Notes: a model not told the origin generated them from the sequence alone. Positions 47,779-57,701 are shown, counted from the first letter of the stretch. The stretch: 64,000 nt of DNA from Saccharicrinis sp965230625 (GCA_965230625.1 CBDDLL010000001.1:4774001-4838000), one strand, 5' to 3'. A program made the numbers and translations.

Positions 47779-48293
47779 TTTATTTACCCCTCCAATATTA
47801 AAACAATGTAGTTTCTATTGATATTTAATCTTTAAAAGTATTTACCACAATATAAATAAATTTTATAAAAAAATAACCACTATCTATTTAACAATTCCTC
47901 TTCCTTACTAATTTTTTACCTCCTTGCATTTAACGTCCATAAAAAGAAATAAAGTACTTTAATTGCATAATTAAATAAAAACATAAATATAATAGTTTGA
48001 TAACAAGAATATATTTAAAGTACGAGAATGCTTATATTTTGAACAATAGTGTTTATTCTTATAGTTTTTTATTGCTTCTATTTTAAATTCCACTAACAGT
48101 ATATTAAGCATAGTAAAATAAAACAATAATATTTTCATAGAAAAGTAAAAGTTTAATTATATTAATTTCTTATTTAAACATGTACCTCTCTGACCTTAAG
48201 TAATTATAATTTAACTTGTAAAACATTTTACTCTCAACTTTCTTTAATAATTTACACAGAAACATTCTGTTATTTAAGTTGAAATAATAAGTT
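47779..48293. other. Intergenic region before the alpha/beta hydrolase gene
   Basis: 515 bp between divergent genes, very AT-rich. No ORF, RNA element or clear operator was found. Confidence 0.4.
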
Positions 48294-49115
48294 ATGGTAA
48301 ATAAACGAATTATGTTTTTTCTAATTATAACAATAATAGTAATTGGGCTCTTGGGCGCAGGATATGTTTTTCGCGAAAAAATAAAAAAACGATATACCTT
48401 ATTATTCTTTGAACCGAAAATATATTCCAATTCTCAATATAGCAGAGAACTAAACTATAGATTGTTTACCCCAAAAACGAATGAATCGGTTAAATACCCC
48501 CTTATCGTCTATCTCCACTCCTTTGGATATAATGGCTCGGATAATAGGTTACAAGTAAACAGCTTTGCTTCAATATGGGCCCAGAGGAATGTACAATCAA
48601 AACACCCGAGCTTTGTTATTGTTCCGCAATGCCCAATAGGAAAACTTTGGGCTTATAAAGATCCAATGGGTATTCCGTTTAAGCATTATATTCAAGACAA
48701 CAATGAGGAAACGGAGGAAATGAAAATGATTGTTGAAGTTATAAAGGAATCCATTGATAATTACCCTATTGATGATAAAAGAGTTTATATGGTTGGTTTT
48801 TCGATGGGTGCAACCGGGTGTTGGGATATTTTAACTAGGCATCCACAATTATTTGCAGCATCAGTTGTTGCATCTGGTAATTCTGATCCTACAAAAGCAA
48901 ATACTATAATTGATATACCAATTTGGGCCTTTAGTGGTGAAAATGATAGCATTGCACCTGCGCAACTTAACAAAAATATGGTAGAAGCAATTAATCAACA
49001 TGGAGGAAATGCAAAAATTAATATTTTAAAGGAAGAGGGGCATGATATTGCGCATATTGCTTTCAAATATCCAGAAGTTTTAGATTGGTTGTTTAATCAA
49101 AAGAAACGTAGATAA
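48294..49115 (+). CDS. Membrane-anchored alpha/beta hydrolase (PHB depolymerase/esterase-like)
   Basis: 273 residues. N-terminal signal anchor FFLIITIIVIGLLGAGYVF (about 8-26). Alpha/beta hydrolase fold with the oxyanion strand LIVYLHSFGYNGSD, nucleophile Ser in MVGFSMGATGCWD (G-x-S-x-G, about residue 167), acid in FSGENDSIAP (about 224) and His in LKEEGHDIAHIA. The type resembles bacterial esterase/peptidase and PHB-depolymerase-like proteins. Its left neighbour is unrelated and the PPTase gene ends 7 bp after it on the opposite strand, so membership in the biosynthetic cluster is open. Confidence 0.82.
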   Translation: MVNKRIMFFLIITIIVIGLLGAGYVFREKIKKRYTLLFFEPKIYSNSQYSRELNYRLFTPKTNESVKYPLIVYLHSFGYNGSDNRLQVNSFASIWAQRNVQSKHPSFVIVPQCPIGKLWAYKDPMGIPFKHYIQDNNEETEEMKMIVEVIKESIDNYPIDDKRVYMVGFSMGATGCWDILTRHPQLFAASVVASGNSDPTKANTIIDIPIWAFSGENDSIAPAQLNKNMVEAINQHGGNAKINILKEEGHDIAHIAFKYPEVLDWLFNQKKRR

Positions 49116-49122
49116 AAAATGA

Positions 49123-49884
49123 TTATTTGTTAGAATTTTCAATTTGTTTTAAAATTGGAATCCTAGGCAAGTTTGACGAAATGCTTAATACAAATTCTGA
49201 GGTAAAAAAGGTGTATATAAACACCTCATCCTTAACTTCTAAAATATTGGATATTTCTATATTGTTAGTCCTTGTCCCTGGGATTAAGTTTAATAATTGT
49301 AAGTCGGTTGTTATTCCTATCCCGTGCATTTTTAACAAAGCTTCCTTACGTGTCCAAATCTCGTAAAAACGTAACATTTGTTCATAATTAGATATGGATT
49401 TATTCAAAATATATGCTTCTTCTTTACTATGCATATAATTTGTAACAATAGAGCTTAAATTTTCAATTGGCTTAATTACTTCGATATCTACACCAATAAG
49501 ACTTACCGATTTATTAACTACTGAATAACAAAAATAATCTTTTGAATGTGATAGATTAAAATCCACATCAATATCATTTATATATGGTTTAGAATTTTCT
49601 ATAAACCTAATTTCTATTTTCTTGTATAAAACTTTAAGAAAATCTGATAATGCACTACGTAACAGAAAATGAGATACACAATAAGTTAAACGATCGGCAT
49701 CAAATACAAATCTCTTTGCACGTTGCTGTTCCTCAATTGATAATCTGTTTAAAAAAAATGTTAGTTTATCTTTATACAAGTTGGCTTTACCCCAATATAC
49801 AGTATAATCGTTTACCGAATTTACTATAGAATTGTTAGTCACATTAATACAATTTGTTTTAAAACCGTAAAATTTATTACCCAT
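49123..49884 (-). CDS. 4'-phosphopantetheinyl transferase, Sfp type
   Basis: Transfers the 4'-phosphopantetheine of CoA to the Ser of carrier domains, making them active. The ATG at 49884 is used; the open frame starts with GTG at 49890. 253 residues, Sfp-length. Motifs: LNRLSIEEQQRAKRFVF (N-terminal subdomain), DFNLSHSKDYFCYSV, IGVDIEVIKP with the two Mg-binding acidic residues, and FYEIWTRKEALLKMHGIGI (W-T-x-K-E-A). Its location next to the AsnB/ACP/PKS-NRPS genes marks it as the activator of those carriers. Confidence 0.93.
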   Translation of the reverse strand: MGNKFYGFKTNCINVTNNSIVNSVNDYTVYWGKANLYKDKLTFFLNRLSIEEQQRAKRFVFDADRLTYCVSHFLLRSALSDFLKVLYKKIEIRFIENSKPYINDIDVDFNLSHSKDYFCYSVVNKSVSLIGVDIEVIKPIENLSSIVTNYMHSKEEAYILNKSISNYEQMLRFYEIWTRKEALLKMHGIGITTDLQLLNLIPGTRTNNIEISNILEVKDEVFIYTFFTSEFVLSISSNLPRIPILKQIENSNK

Positions 49885-50358
49885 AATCACTTTCTTTTTA
49901 GTACTGCTATTTAATTCAACAGATCAGTAAAACAAAGACATAATATTGACTTACACCACATTCAATATCAAGTACTTAATAAACTGCGTACATTATCTCA
50001 ATTGTCTAACATTCATAACTTTAAAAAATAACAAAATATCGCTAATTAGAACTAGTCATAATATTTAAATAATAACTCCTAATTAACAAAAAAACAACAC
50101 TTTCTGTATAATCTCTATTAAAATGGTAAAAATTTGATTAATTTTTTTTATTAATGCTTACCCAAGTTAACCATAAAGCCAAAATAATTTATCATAAAAT
50201 TATTCTGAATATACATCTCAATTGTACGATTATATAAAAAAAAGCCTCTATTTATTCTCATATCTACAATGACCATATTTTCATCAAAAAAAAATATATA
50301 CAGTTCCATTAATACTTACCTTTCTGTAATCATTTAATGATTAAATTAAAGTATTTTT
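49885..50358. other. Divergent promoter region between PPTase and AsnB-type amidotransferase
   Basis: 474 bp, AT-rich. Should hold promoters for both directions, including the main cluster transcript on the plus strand. No operator recognised. Confidence 0.45.
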
Positions 50359-52341
50359 ATGTGTGGTATAACTGGGGTATATGGCTCAGATCCAAATAAG
50401 GGAAGCAGAAAAAATATAATCCAGAAAATGACCTCAACAATTCAACACAGAGGTCCTGATGGCTGGGGTTATTATATTTCTCCTGATATTGCTTTGGGTC
50501 AAACACGTTTATCAATAGTTGACTTAAATACCGGTGATCAACCAATGACAAGTGGCGACCACATTATAGTTTATAATGGAGAGATATTCAATTATATAGA
50601 GCTGCGTACTGAACTACAGGAAAAAGGCATTAAATTCAATACAACCAGTGATACCGAAGTATTACTTAAGTCTTACCAACAATACGGCCTTGATTGCTTT
50701 TCAAAATTCAATGGTCAGTTTGCTGTTTTAATATGGAACCGTAAAACCAAAGAGCTTATTATTGCCAGAGACCGATATGGGATTAGACCATTATTCATTT
50801 TGAGTTTTAAGGGTAGTTTTTATTTTGCTTCGGAAATGAAAGCCTTTGACCAAATTCCCGGATACAAAAGAAGTTTTAATTCCAAAAATTTATTTGAACA
50901 CAGTCTTCTATGGAATACTTTTGGCGATCACACTGTTTATAACAATATTCGCACCCTGCCTGGGGGTTGTTTTGCTATTTACAAAAATAATAAGCTGATT
51001 GCAGAAAAAAGGTTTTATGAACTAGGCCAAAGCTTTAGTAAATATATCGACAACTCATTAGCCGAAGCTGAAGAAGAATTTATAGACTTACTTAACGATG
51101 CAATAAAGCTGCGCCTAAGAAGTGATGTTCCTGTTGGTGCTTATTTAAGCGGAGGAATTGATAGTTCTGTAATTGTTAACCAAGTTAAAAACTTCACTTC
51201 TAAAAGTTTTAAAACATTTTCAATCACTTTCTCTGACCAAGAATATGATGAGTCTTCGTACCAAAACGATATGGTCAAGCGTATTAATTCTGATCATTGT
51301 GGCATAAATATTACATACGACAAGGTTGATGAAACTTTTCCTGAAGCGGTTTATCATTTTGAACGTCCAGTATTCAGGACAGCCCCTATCCCATTATTTT
51401 TATTGTCGCAACAAGTTAGAGAAAGCGATATTAGGGTTGTGCTTACTGGCGAGGGCGCAGATGAAATATTGTGGGGATACGATTCTTTTAAGGAAATAAA
51501 ACTGTTAGAATTCTGGTCTAAGGATCCTTCTTCCATATACAGGCCTTTACTAATCAAAAAGCTTTATCCGCACTTGAATCATTACAAAGATGAAACCCAG
51601 TTTGGTATGATGAGGATGTTTTACGAAGGTTTTATTGAAGATTTTAATAATAGTCTAGCATCGCTTAATATCAGGGTTCATAATAATAAAATACTTGAGA
51701 ATTATTTTAATAAAAACAATAGAAGTGAATTTGATAAAGAAAGATTAATTACTGAAATGCAATCCATCTTTCCTTCAAATTTTAATACTTGGTCATTGCT
51801 TCAAAAGAACCAATTTCTAGAAATGAAGACTTTGCTGGATGGATATTTGCTATCTTCGCAAGGTGATCGTATGTCTCTTGCACACGGGATAGAAGGAAGG
51901 TATCCATTCCTTGACCATAGAGTAGTTGAATATGCATTTGCACTTAACGAAAACTATAAACTAAAGGGATTTTCTCAAAAACACCTTCTTCGTAAAGCAT
52001 TTGAAAAGCATATTCCTTCATCCATTATAAACAGACCCAAACGACCATATATGTCTCCCGACTTGAAATCGTTTATAAGAGATAATGGACCTACAGAAAA
52101 TACCAATTTCTTTTTAAGTAATTCGCTTATAAAAGATTACCAAATATTTAACCCTAAATGGATAGCACGATTTTTAAAGAAGTTCGAAAGTGGAATACCT
52201 AAAAACATTGGATACAGGGATAATATGATTATTACATTTATATTATCTGCTCAAATATCTGAATATTGGGCACGTAATCCTAGAAAAAATCATTTATCTG
52301 ATGATTTGTTGAACGTTAGTATTGACGACTATCAAATGTAA
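50359..52341 (+). CDS. AsnB-type glutamine-dependent amidotransferase (asparagine synthetase family)
   Basis: 660 residues. The N-terminal glutaminase (Ntn hydrolase) begins MCGITGVYG with catalytic Cys2 and continues IQHRGPDGWG, LSIVDLNTGDQPM and YNGEIFNYIELR. The synthetase half contains the ATP loop GAYLSGGIDSSVI (about residue 255-267), FSDQEYDESSYQ and VVLTGEGADEILWGYD, and LSSQGDRMSLAHGIEGRYPFLDHR. It could simply make asparagine, but an ACP gene 90 bp downstream and the PKS-NRPS context instead suggest amidation of an acyl-ACP, as for malonamyl-type starters in glutarimide and tetracycline polyketides. First gene of the plus-strand operon. Confidence 0.9.
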   Translation: MCGITGVYGSDPNKGSRKNIIQKMTSTIQHRGPDGWGYYISPDIALGQTRLSIVDLNTGDQPMTSGDHIIVYNGEIFNYIELRTELQEKGIKFNTTSDTEVLLKSYQQYGLDCFSKFNGQFAVLIWNRKTKELIIARDRYGIRPLFILSFKGSFYFASEMKAFDQIPGYKRSFNSKNLFEHSLLWNTFGDHTVYNNIRTLPGGCFAIYKNNKLIAEKRFYELGQSFSKYIDNSLAEAEEEFIDLLNDAIKLRLRSDVPVGAYLSGGIDSSVIVNQVKNFTSKSFKTFSITFSDQEYDESSYQNDMVKRINSDHCGINITYDKVDETFPEAVYHFERPVFRTAPIPLFLLSQQVRESDIRVVLTGEGADEILWGYDSFKEIKLLEFWSKDPSSIYRPLLIKKLYPHLNHYKDETQFGMMRMFYEGFIEDFNNSLASLNIRVHNNKILENYFNKNNRSEFDKERLITEMQSIFPSNFNTWSLLQKNQFLEMKTLLDGYLLSSQGDRMSLAHGIEGRYPFLDHRVVEYAFALNENYKLKGFSQKHLLRKAFEKHIPSSIINRPKRPYMSPDLKSFIRDNGPTENTNFFLSNSLIKDYQIFNPKWIARFLKKFESGIPKNIGYRDNMIITFILSAQISEYWARNPRKNHLSDDLLNVSIDDYQM

Positions 52342-52431
52342 TATCTCGAAACTTTAATCTATTTTTTTAAGTAAAACATATTGACTCGGTTAAAAGGTTT
52401 TGCTTTTAATCAAGAAAAATTAATATATAAT

Positions 52432-52698
52432 ATGAATGTTGAAATTAAAACCAAAGAGGAAGTTCAAGAAGCATTTCTTTCATTTTTATGCCGGCAGTTT
52501 TACGTCGACTTAGAAGATATTGCCATTGATAAAAGCCTTGTAGACACCGGTATTATTGATTCGATGGGACTTATTGAAATTGCATCGTACATTAAAAAAA
52601 CATACAGAATTAATGTAGCCAATGAACAAATGAACAGAGGTAATTTTGGATCGGTGTTGAGAATAGTAGATTTTATTTTTAATAATAAGCAAGATTAA
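52432..52698 (+). CDS. Discrete acyl carrier protein
   Basis: 88 residues from ATG 52432 (MNVEIKTKEEVQEAFLSF); an upstream TTG at 52381 is unlikely. The phosphopantetheine Ser44 sits in VDTGIIDSMGLIEIASYI, with the DSM motif of type II ACPs. It lies 2 bp before the PP-loop ATPase gene and 90 bp after AsnB, so the three are one transcription unit. It probably carries the acyl group modified by one or both neighbours (inference). Confidence 0.9.
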   Translation: MNVEIKTKEEVQEAFLSFLCRQFYVDLEDIAIDKSLVDTGIIDSMGLIEIASYIKKTYRINVANEQMNRGNFGSVLRIVDFIFNNKQD

Positions 52699-52700
52699 AG

Positions 52701-53747
52701 ATGCAATCAGGTTTAAATGAAGTTAAACGTTGCAAAAAGTGCATTTTATCTGAGAATTTTCCACGCATTAAATTTGACGAAAAAGGAATATGCAATTTCT
52801 GTAACGATGAATTGTTATATACAACAGAAAAAGAAGCCATAGAATCATCTAAAATTGAGATTGAAAATCTTTTAAGTAAACATAAGAAAGTTTCTGAATA
52901 TGATGCTATTGTTTGTTTTAGTGGAGGAAAAGATAGTACCTATACAATTAAATTAGCTGTTGAAAAATATAAATTAAATGTGTTATCCTTTACCCTGGAA
53001 AATGGATTTATTTCACCTGCAGCAACTAAAAATATTAAAAAAGTGGTGAGCAATTTAGGTGTAGACCATATTACCTACAAACCTTCATACAAATTTATGA
53101 AAGGATTATATAGAATTAGCTCACTCGAAAATATATACAATGCTAAAACACTTACAAGGATTTCTTCCAATTGTAACTCGTGCATATCCATTGTAAATAT
53201 TACTGCTTTAAGAATAGCTCTTGAAAAAAATATACCTTTTATACTTGCAGGGTTTACTTTAGGTCAAATTCCGTCAAATACTATTTATTACCAAAACAAT
53301 TATGATTTTTTCGAAGAGAGCCGAAAACCAGTTCTTGACAAGCTAAAATTACATTTGGGCGAAGATGTTTCAAAGTATATGGAAATTTCAAAAGAATTAA
53401 TAAACCGTTCGACCAATTATCCATACAATATAAACCTACTTTGCCTTGAGGATATTACAGAAAACGAAATTGTTGAACAGATTCTTCCATTAGGGTGGAA
53501 AAAGCCAGCTGACGTAGATGGATGTTCCACCAATTGCCGAATTAATGCTTTTAACAATTATGTACATACCTTCAAGTATGGATATAGTCCTTACGAATTG
53601 GAATTAAGCCACCTGATTAGAAAGGGTCTTCTTACTCGTGAAGAAGCCATGAATAAGCTTCTTGACCAACCTCAAGACCAAATCGATTTTGCTAAAGCTG
53701 AATTAAGAATAGATGATAACCTACTTGTTAAAAACAATCCAAGTTAA
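52701..53747 (+). CDS. PP-loop ATP pyrophosphatase (adenine nucleotide alpha-hydrolase family), N-acetyl-sugar-amidotransferase-like
   Basis: 348 residues. The start VKRCKKCILSENFPRIKFD with GICNFC forms a Cys4 zinc-type site as in WbpG/PseA-like enzymes. The PP-loop SGGKDSTYT (about residue 72) binds ATP, which is cleaved to AMP and PPi. Further Cys: SSNCNSCISI and DGCSTNCRINAF. Members amidate sugars, modify tRNA or, in closthioamide-type assembly lines, install sulfur on carrier-bound chains. Here, next to a discrete ACP and AsnB-type enzyme, action on an ACP-bound acyl group is more likely than on a sugar, but no assay evidence can be seen. Confidence 0.8.
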   Translation: MQSGLNEVKRCKKCILSENFPRIKFDEKGICNFCNDELLYTTEKEAIESSKIEIENLLSKHKKVSEYDAIVCFSGGKDSTYTIKLAVEKYKLNVLSFTLENGFISPAATKNIKKVVSNLGVDHITYKPSYKFMKGLYRISSLENIYNAKTLTRISSNCNSCISIVNITALRIALEKNIPFILAGFTLGQIPSNTIYYQNNYDFFEESRKPVLDKLKLHLGEDVSKYMEISKELINRSTNYPYNINLLCLEDITENEIVEQILPLGWKKPADVDGCSTNCRINAFNNYVHTFKYGYSPYELELSHLIRKGLLTREEAMNKLLDQPQDQIDFAKAELRIDDNLLVKNNPS

Positions 53748-53863
53748 ATTTTATTTCAAATAATCTATTAAAAACTAATAGTTATAGACATAAGGCATAC
53801 AAATGCTATTTACTTATTAGTAAAAAGTATCTTGGTTAAGTTTCAACTTTATAAACTTTACAA

Positions 53864-54397
53864 TTACTGCCAGGAATTACTCATATATATAATTTTCCAT
53901 CTATCTTCTTCTTTAATCCAAACTATTTGGTAGTTGATAACCCATTGACATTGACCGGTCTTTTGGGGATTATTTGCAACTATCTTTCCAATAGTATTCA
54001 TTTTTACATATCCACCTTGAAGCATTTGATATTCTGTTGAATCGAATGCAACACTCTGACTCGTATATTCCAGTGACTTAAAAGTATTTGCATAACAATT
54101 CCTAGCCCTTTCTATACTTGGATATCTATATCCGTTTCTAACATAACCTGCATCTCTTCTTATACTAAATATACTAAATACCAATTCTGCATTAAGTTCA
54201 TTAATCCCTTTTGAAAATATAATCATTTCTTTCTGAATACTATTAATGATCACTCCATCATCAAGTGCTCTAGATTTCTCATCAATTGGAACTTTTGAAT
54301 AATCTTTTCCTGGGTGATGCGAATAAATAAGCAAAGCCAACATCACAAGAATTACCTTACGGATAATTCCCATAATCAACATACTGTTATTTTCCAT
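53864..54397 (-). CDS. SnoaL-like (NTF2-fold) secreted or membrane-anchored protein
   Basis: 177 residues. N-terminal hydrophobic segment (VILVMLALLIYSHH) acts as signal or anchor. The rest fits an NTF2-like alpha/beta domain: FSKGINELNAELVFSIFS, RNGYRYPSIERARNCYANTF and WKIIYMSNSWQ at the end, as in DUF4440/SnoaL proteins. Function unknown. It is on the minus strand within the cluster, just before an alpha/beta hydrolase lipoprotein. Confidence 0.65.
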   Translation of the reverse strand: MENNSMLIMGIIRKVILVMLALLIYSHHPGKDYSKVPIDEKSRALDDGVIINSIQKEMIIFSKGINELNAELVFSIFSIRRDAGYVRNGYRYPSIERARNCYANTFKSLEYTSQSVAFDSTEYQMLQGGYVKMNTIGKIVANNPQKTGQCQWVINYQIVWIKEEDRWKIIYMSNSWQ

Positions 54398-54461
54398 AAC
54401 AATAATTTATATAAATACAATTATTTAATCTCTCCCCAAAGAGATTTTTAGTATATAATAA

Positions 54462-55322
54462 CTAATGGATTTTAATACTATCAATAAATTTCAATATCTC
54501 TTCTTTCGCAAGTTTAGGTTTATCATTATGAAAATTATGACCTGCTTGCCAGTCAATAATTTGTTTTTTCTTTTTTACCTTGCTAATAAGTGAATATTGT
54601 AATTTGGCCCACTTTTTTTTATCTTCATTAATACCAGCTTCGCTTTTCCTAAAATGTGCTCTATTATTGCCAGTAAACATTAAAACAGGAATATCAGAAG
54701 GTATTTCTTTACCCCTTATTGAATCACAATTAGCTTCATATTCTGATACCTCTGCTAATCCAGTACCCTTATATTCTTGTCCATTAATAGATACATCCCA
54801 CCACTTGAAATATTCTGATTTCTCATCATCTGCCCAATGAGAACGAATATGCTTAAACCAATCTTCATGTGGATGGTCAATAAATACTAAAGCAGCCACT
54901 TCATTTGGATAAATATGTGTATAATATCTAATAATATGTCCTCCAAGTGAATGTCCGATGAGTACATAAGGTGGCTTTAAAGTTAAACTATCCATTAATA
55001 CTTTTAATTCTTCAACATAATAGGGCAATGTTCTTGGATTATAATTTGGTGTTGATTTACCAATACCTGCATGATCATAAGAAATTACACGGTAATATTC
55101 CGATAAATCTTCCTGTAGATCATCGTAGTACGACGTAAAACAATTTAATCCATTTTCAATAATTATAGTTGGTTCTCCAACACCCATGTCTTCAACATAT
55201 AACTCATAGCCTTCAAAAGAAATCATTTTTCCTTCACTCTGGTAACAAGAATAGACTCCAATTGACAATAACAAAACTGCAATATGTAAAATCTTAATAT
55301 TATTCTTTTTATATTTATACAT
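54462..55322 (-). CDS. Alpha/beta hydrolase lipoprotein
   Basis: The ATG at 55322 (MYKYKKNNIKILHIAVLLLSI) gives a lipoprotein signal with Cys in GVYSCYQSEG; the frame is open to 55367, overlapping the preceding gene. Catalytic features: oxyanion strand TIIIENGLNCFTSYY, DHAGIGKSTPN, nucleophile Ser in VLIGHSLGGHIIRYY, acid in FIDHPHEDW or VLMFTGNN, and His in AGHNFHNDKP. Likely an esterase or thioesterase at the outer face of a membrane. Being a lipoprotein, it is not a classical type II thioesterase. Confidence 0.82.
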   Translation of the reverse strand: MYKYKKNNIKILHIAVLLLSIGVYSCYQSEGKMISFEGYELYVEDMGVGEPTIIIENGLNCFTSYYDDLQEDLSEYYRVISYDHAGIGKSTPNYNPRTLPYYVEELKVLMDSLTLKPPYVLIGHSLGGHIIRYYTHIYPNEVAALVFIDHPHEDWFKHIRSHWADDEKSEYFKWWDVSINGQEYKGTGLAEVSEYEANCDSIRGKEIPSDIPVLMFTGNNRAHFRKSEAGINEDKKKWAKLQYSLISKVKKKKQIIDWQAGHNFHNDKPKLAKEEILKFIDSIKIH

Positions 55323-55356
55323 AAGGCATTTATATAAATAAAGTATTTTTTTATAC

Positions 55357-56256
55357 TTAATTAACATTTCTTTGTTTCAGATAATCATTTAATTTCATTG
55401 AAGCTTTAATAGAACCATTATAATTTAAATGGTCTCCATCAGGTAAAAAGCATGAATCAGGAATATAAAAGTCATTAAAATCAAATACTTTCAGCCTATA
55501 TTTCTCTAGCAACTCATTGTACTTGTTAACATATATCTCCGGTATAAGTTTCTCATAACTATCAGATAAAGGTGTATTTAACATCTTTAAATCTACATTA
55601 TAGCTCTTACAAAGCTTAACTATTTTATCAAAATAGTATATATTAAATTCTGAATACGGATAAACCTTTCCATCGATGTAGAACTGTTCTTCAATCCTGT
55701 TTTTTAAACTTTCCTGATTTATGGTTTCCTGTTTTTTTTCCTCAGGAAAAGAACCGATAAAAGCACAACCATCACTTAAAAAATTAGGAATACCCTCTAT
55801 AATTATAACTCTCCCCAACTTCAGGATATTTTTTGGCTTTTTTTTGATAAGTATCAAATAATCATCTAAATCTAGAATGCTGATATACCTGGAAATAAAA
55901 TATTGTGCCCTTTCTCCAAATATGTAATCATCAAAATAACCTGATATGTTATGAAAACTATATCCTAAAATTACTTCCTTAACATTATTTTTTTTGTTAA
56001 GCATATGCTTTAGTTTAGCATAAGTATAAAAGTAACCTTCGGCATTTTGCGAAATATTTTGGGCTCCATCAATATATTTATCATTTATACCCCACATAAC
56101 ATGCGAGTCTCCAACTATCAGTGCATGCGTATCTACATTTAATTCACACGAAACATCACGCTTCTTGTTAAGAATTATTATAAGTAATAACAATGTTAGG
56201 TATAAAATTGAAATTTGTATACTAAACCAGATGAGTTTCGAAAGATATCTATTCAT
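55357..56256 (-). CDS. SGNH-like protein paired with an MBOAT acyltransferase
   Basis: 299 residues. One N-terminal membrane segment (ISILYLTLLLLIIILN) precedes a domain with HALIVGDSHVMWGINDKY (GDSH block) and CFLPDGDHLNYNGSIKA (Asp-His block), the SGNH catalytic elements as in AlgJ/AlgX/DltD-type proteins. Its start is 8 bp after the MBOAT gene. Such pairs move an acyl group across the inner membrane and onto an extracellular glycan or product. Substrate unknown here. Confidence 0.8.
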   Translation of the reverse strand: MNRYLSKLIWFSIQISILYLTLLLLIIILNKKRDVSCELNVDTHALIVGDSHVMWGINDKYIDGAQNISQNAEGYFYTYAKLKHMLNKKNNVKEVILGYSFHNISGYFDDYIFGERAQYFISRYISILDLDDYLILIKKKPKNILKLGRVIIIEGIPNFLSDGCAFIGSFPEEKKQETINQESLKNRIEEQFYIDGKVYPYSEFNIYYFDKIVKLCKSYNVDLKMLNTPLSDSYEKLIPEIYVNKYNELLEKYRLKVFDFNDFYIPDSCFLPDGDHLNYNGSIKASMKLNDYLKQRNVN

Positions 56257-56264
56257 AGTTTATC

Positions 56265-57701
56265 TTAAAATTGAAAATAAATAAAAGTCTCTGATTCACT
56301 ACCAAATAGAATTATAACTAACAACAAAGTTAAGTATATCAATCTTTTAAATAGTGGTGATAAATATGCTGAATTAATTTCCAAACCATGATTTTTATCC
56401 CTGTTTATCCACTCCACGCCTAAAAGCAGTCCAATAAATATAAATAATCTTAAAGGAAATACCGATGGCATAACAAACAACGAAACAGAGAATATTTTAG
56501 ATAAATACTGGAATGCCATGGTAAGGTTATCTGACCTAAAAAACACCCATGCCACCACTACCAGAGAAAAGGTGGTTAAAATGCTTATAAATTCTTTTAT
56601 CGAGGGATATATTCTATTGGTATTAATTGACTGTAAGTGCTTTCTATTTTTATTTAATAACATTAATGGCATAAAATAAATGGTGTGTAATAACCCCCAA
56701 ACAATAAACGTCCAATTAGCACCATGCCAAAAACCACTTACAATAAAGATGACAAAAACGTTACGAATTTTACTTACCAAACCTACTTTACTACCACCTA
56801 GAGGTATATATAAGTAGTCTCTAAACCATGTTGATAATGAAATATGCCATCTTCGCCAAAACTCTCCTATATTTCTTGAAAAATAAGGGAAAGCAAAATT
56901 TTGCATTAATGAAAATCCTAAAAGTCGCGAAGTGCCAATAGCAATATCGGAATACCCAGAAAAATCGCCATATATTTGAAACGCAAAAAGAATTGCCCCT
57001 AATAGAAGTGTACTTCCAGAATGTTCTGTATGGTTTTCGAAAATAGGATTCAAAATAATGGCGCAGTTATCGGCTATTACTATTTTTTTAAAAAGCCCCC
57101 AAAGTATTTGGCGCATTCCATCTGCTGCTTTGTTAAAATTAAATTCTCTTTCATTTTGAAATTGTGGAAGAAGGTTAGTTGCCCTTTCAATTGGTCCTGC
57201 CACAAGCTGGGGGAAAAAGCTAACAAAAGCAAAAAAAGATATTATGTCCGATGTAGGTTTTAGTTTCTTCTTATAAATATCTATAGTATAACTTAATGTT
57301 TGAAACGTGTAGAAGCTTATACCTACCGGGAGTATTATATTAAGCCTTGTGGCATTTAAAGTATGACCAAAAAACGAAAATGCATTTGAAAAACTATCAA
57401 TAAAGAAATTGAAGTATTTAAAGAAAAACAGTAACCCTATATTTACAAAAATACTTAAGAATAGATATATTTTTCGATAAGAATTACGTTCCTCATTATG
57501 CAATAATTTCCCAATAAAAAAATCGACAAATGAACTCAATACAACTAACCCTAGGAAACGCCAATCCCACCATCCATAAAAAACGTAGCTTGCAATCAAC
57601 AGCAAAATATTTTGTGCTTTACGGTTTGACTTGGTCATAAACCAATAAAGAATAAATACTATGGGAAGAAAAAAAGCAAAATCGAATGAATTAAAAAGCA
57701 T
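56265..57701 (-). CDS. MBOAT-family O-acyltransferase (AlgI-like)
   Basis: 478 residues, polytopic. Typical AlgI features: MLFNSFDFAFFLPIVFILYW at the start, LLLIASYVFYGWWDWRFL, VGISFYTFQTLSYTIDIY, FPQLVAGPIERA and the membrane-embedded His in VSGFWHGANWTFIVWG. The enzyme transfers acyl groups from cytosolic carriers across the membrane. Operon with the SGNH-like gene (8 bp apart). It lies inside the biosynthetic cluster region but on the opposite strand, so it may acylate the product or an exopolysaccharide. Confidence 0.93.
   Translation of the reverse strand: MLFNSFDFAFFLPIVFILYWFMTKSNRKAQNILLLIASYVFYGWWDWRFLGLVVLSSFVDFFIGKLLHNEERNSYRKIYLFLSIFVNIGLLFFFKYFNFFIDSFSNAFSFFGHTLNATRLNIILPVGISFYTFQTLSYTIDIYKKKLKPTSDIISFFAFVSFFPQLVAGPIERATNLLPQFQNEREFNFNKAADGMRQILWGLFKKIVIADNCAIILNPIFENHTEHSGSTLLLGAILFAFQIYGDFSGYSDIAIGTSRLLGFSLMQNFAFPYFSRNIGEFWRRWHISLSTWFRDYLYIPLGGSKVGLVSKIRNVFVIFIVSGFWHGANWTFIVWGLLHTIYFMPLMLLNKNRKHLQSINTNRIYPSIKEFISILTTFSLVVVAWVFFRSDNLTMAFQYLSKIFSVSLFVMPSVFPLRLFIFIGLLLGVEWINRDKNHGLEINSAYLSPLFKRLIYLTLLLVIILFGSESETFIYFQF

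Noticed and set aside
50359..52341. Plain asparagine synthetase with a primary-metabolism role
   Set aside because: Not excluded, but the linked ACP and PP-loop genes make a biosynthetic role more probable; recorded as the main alternative.
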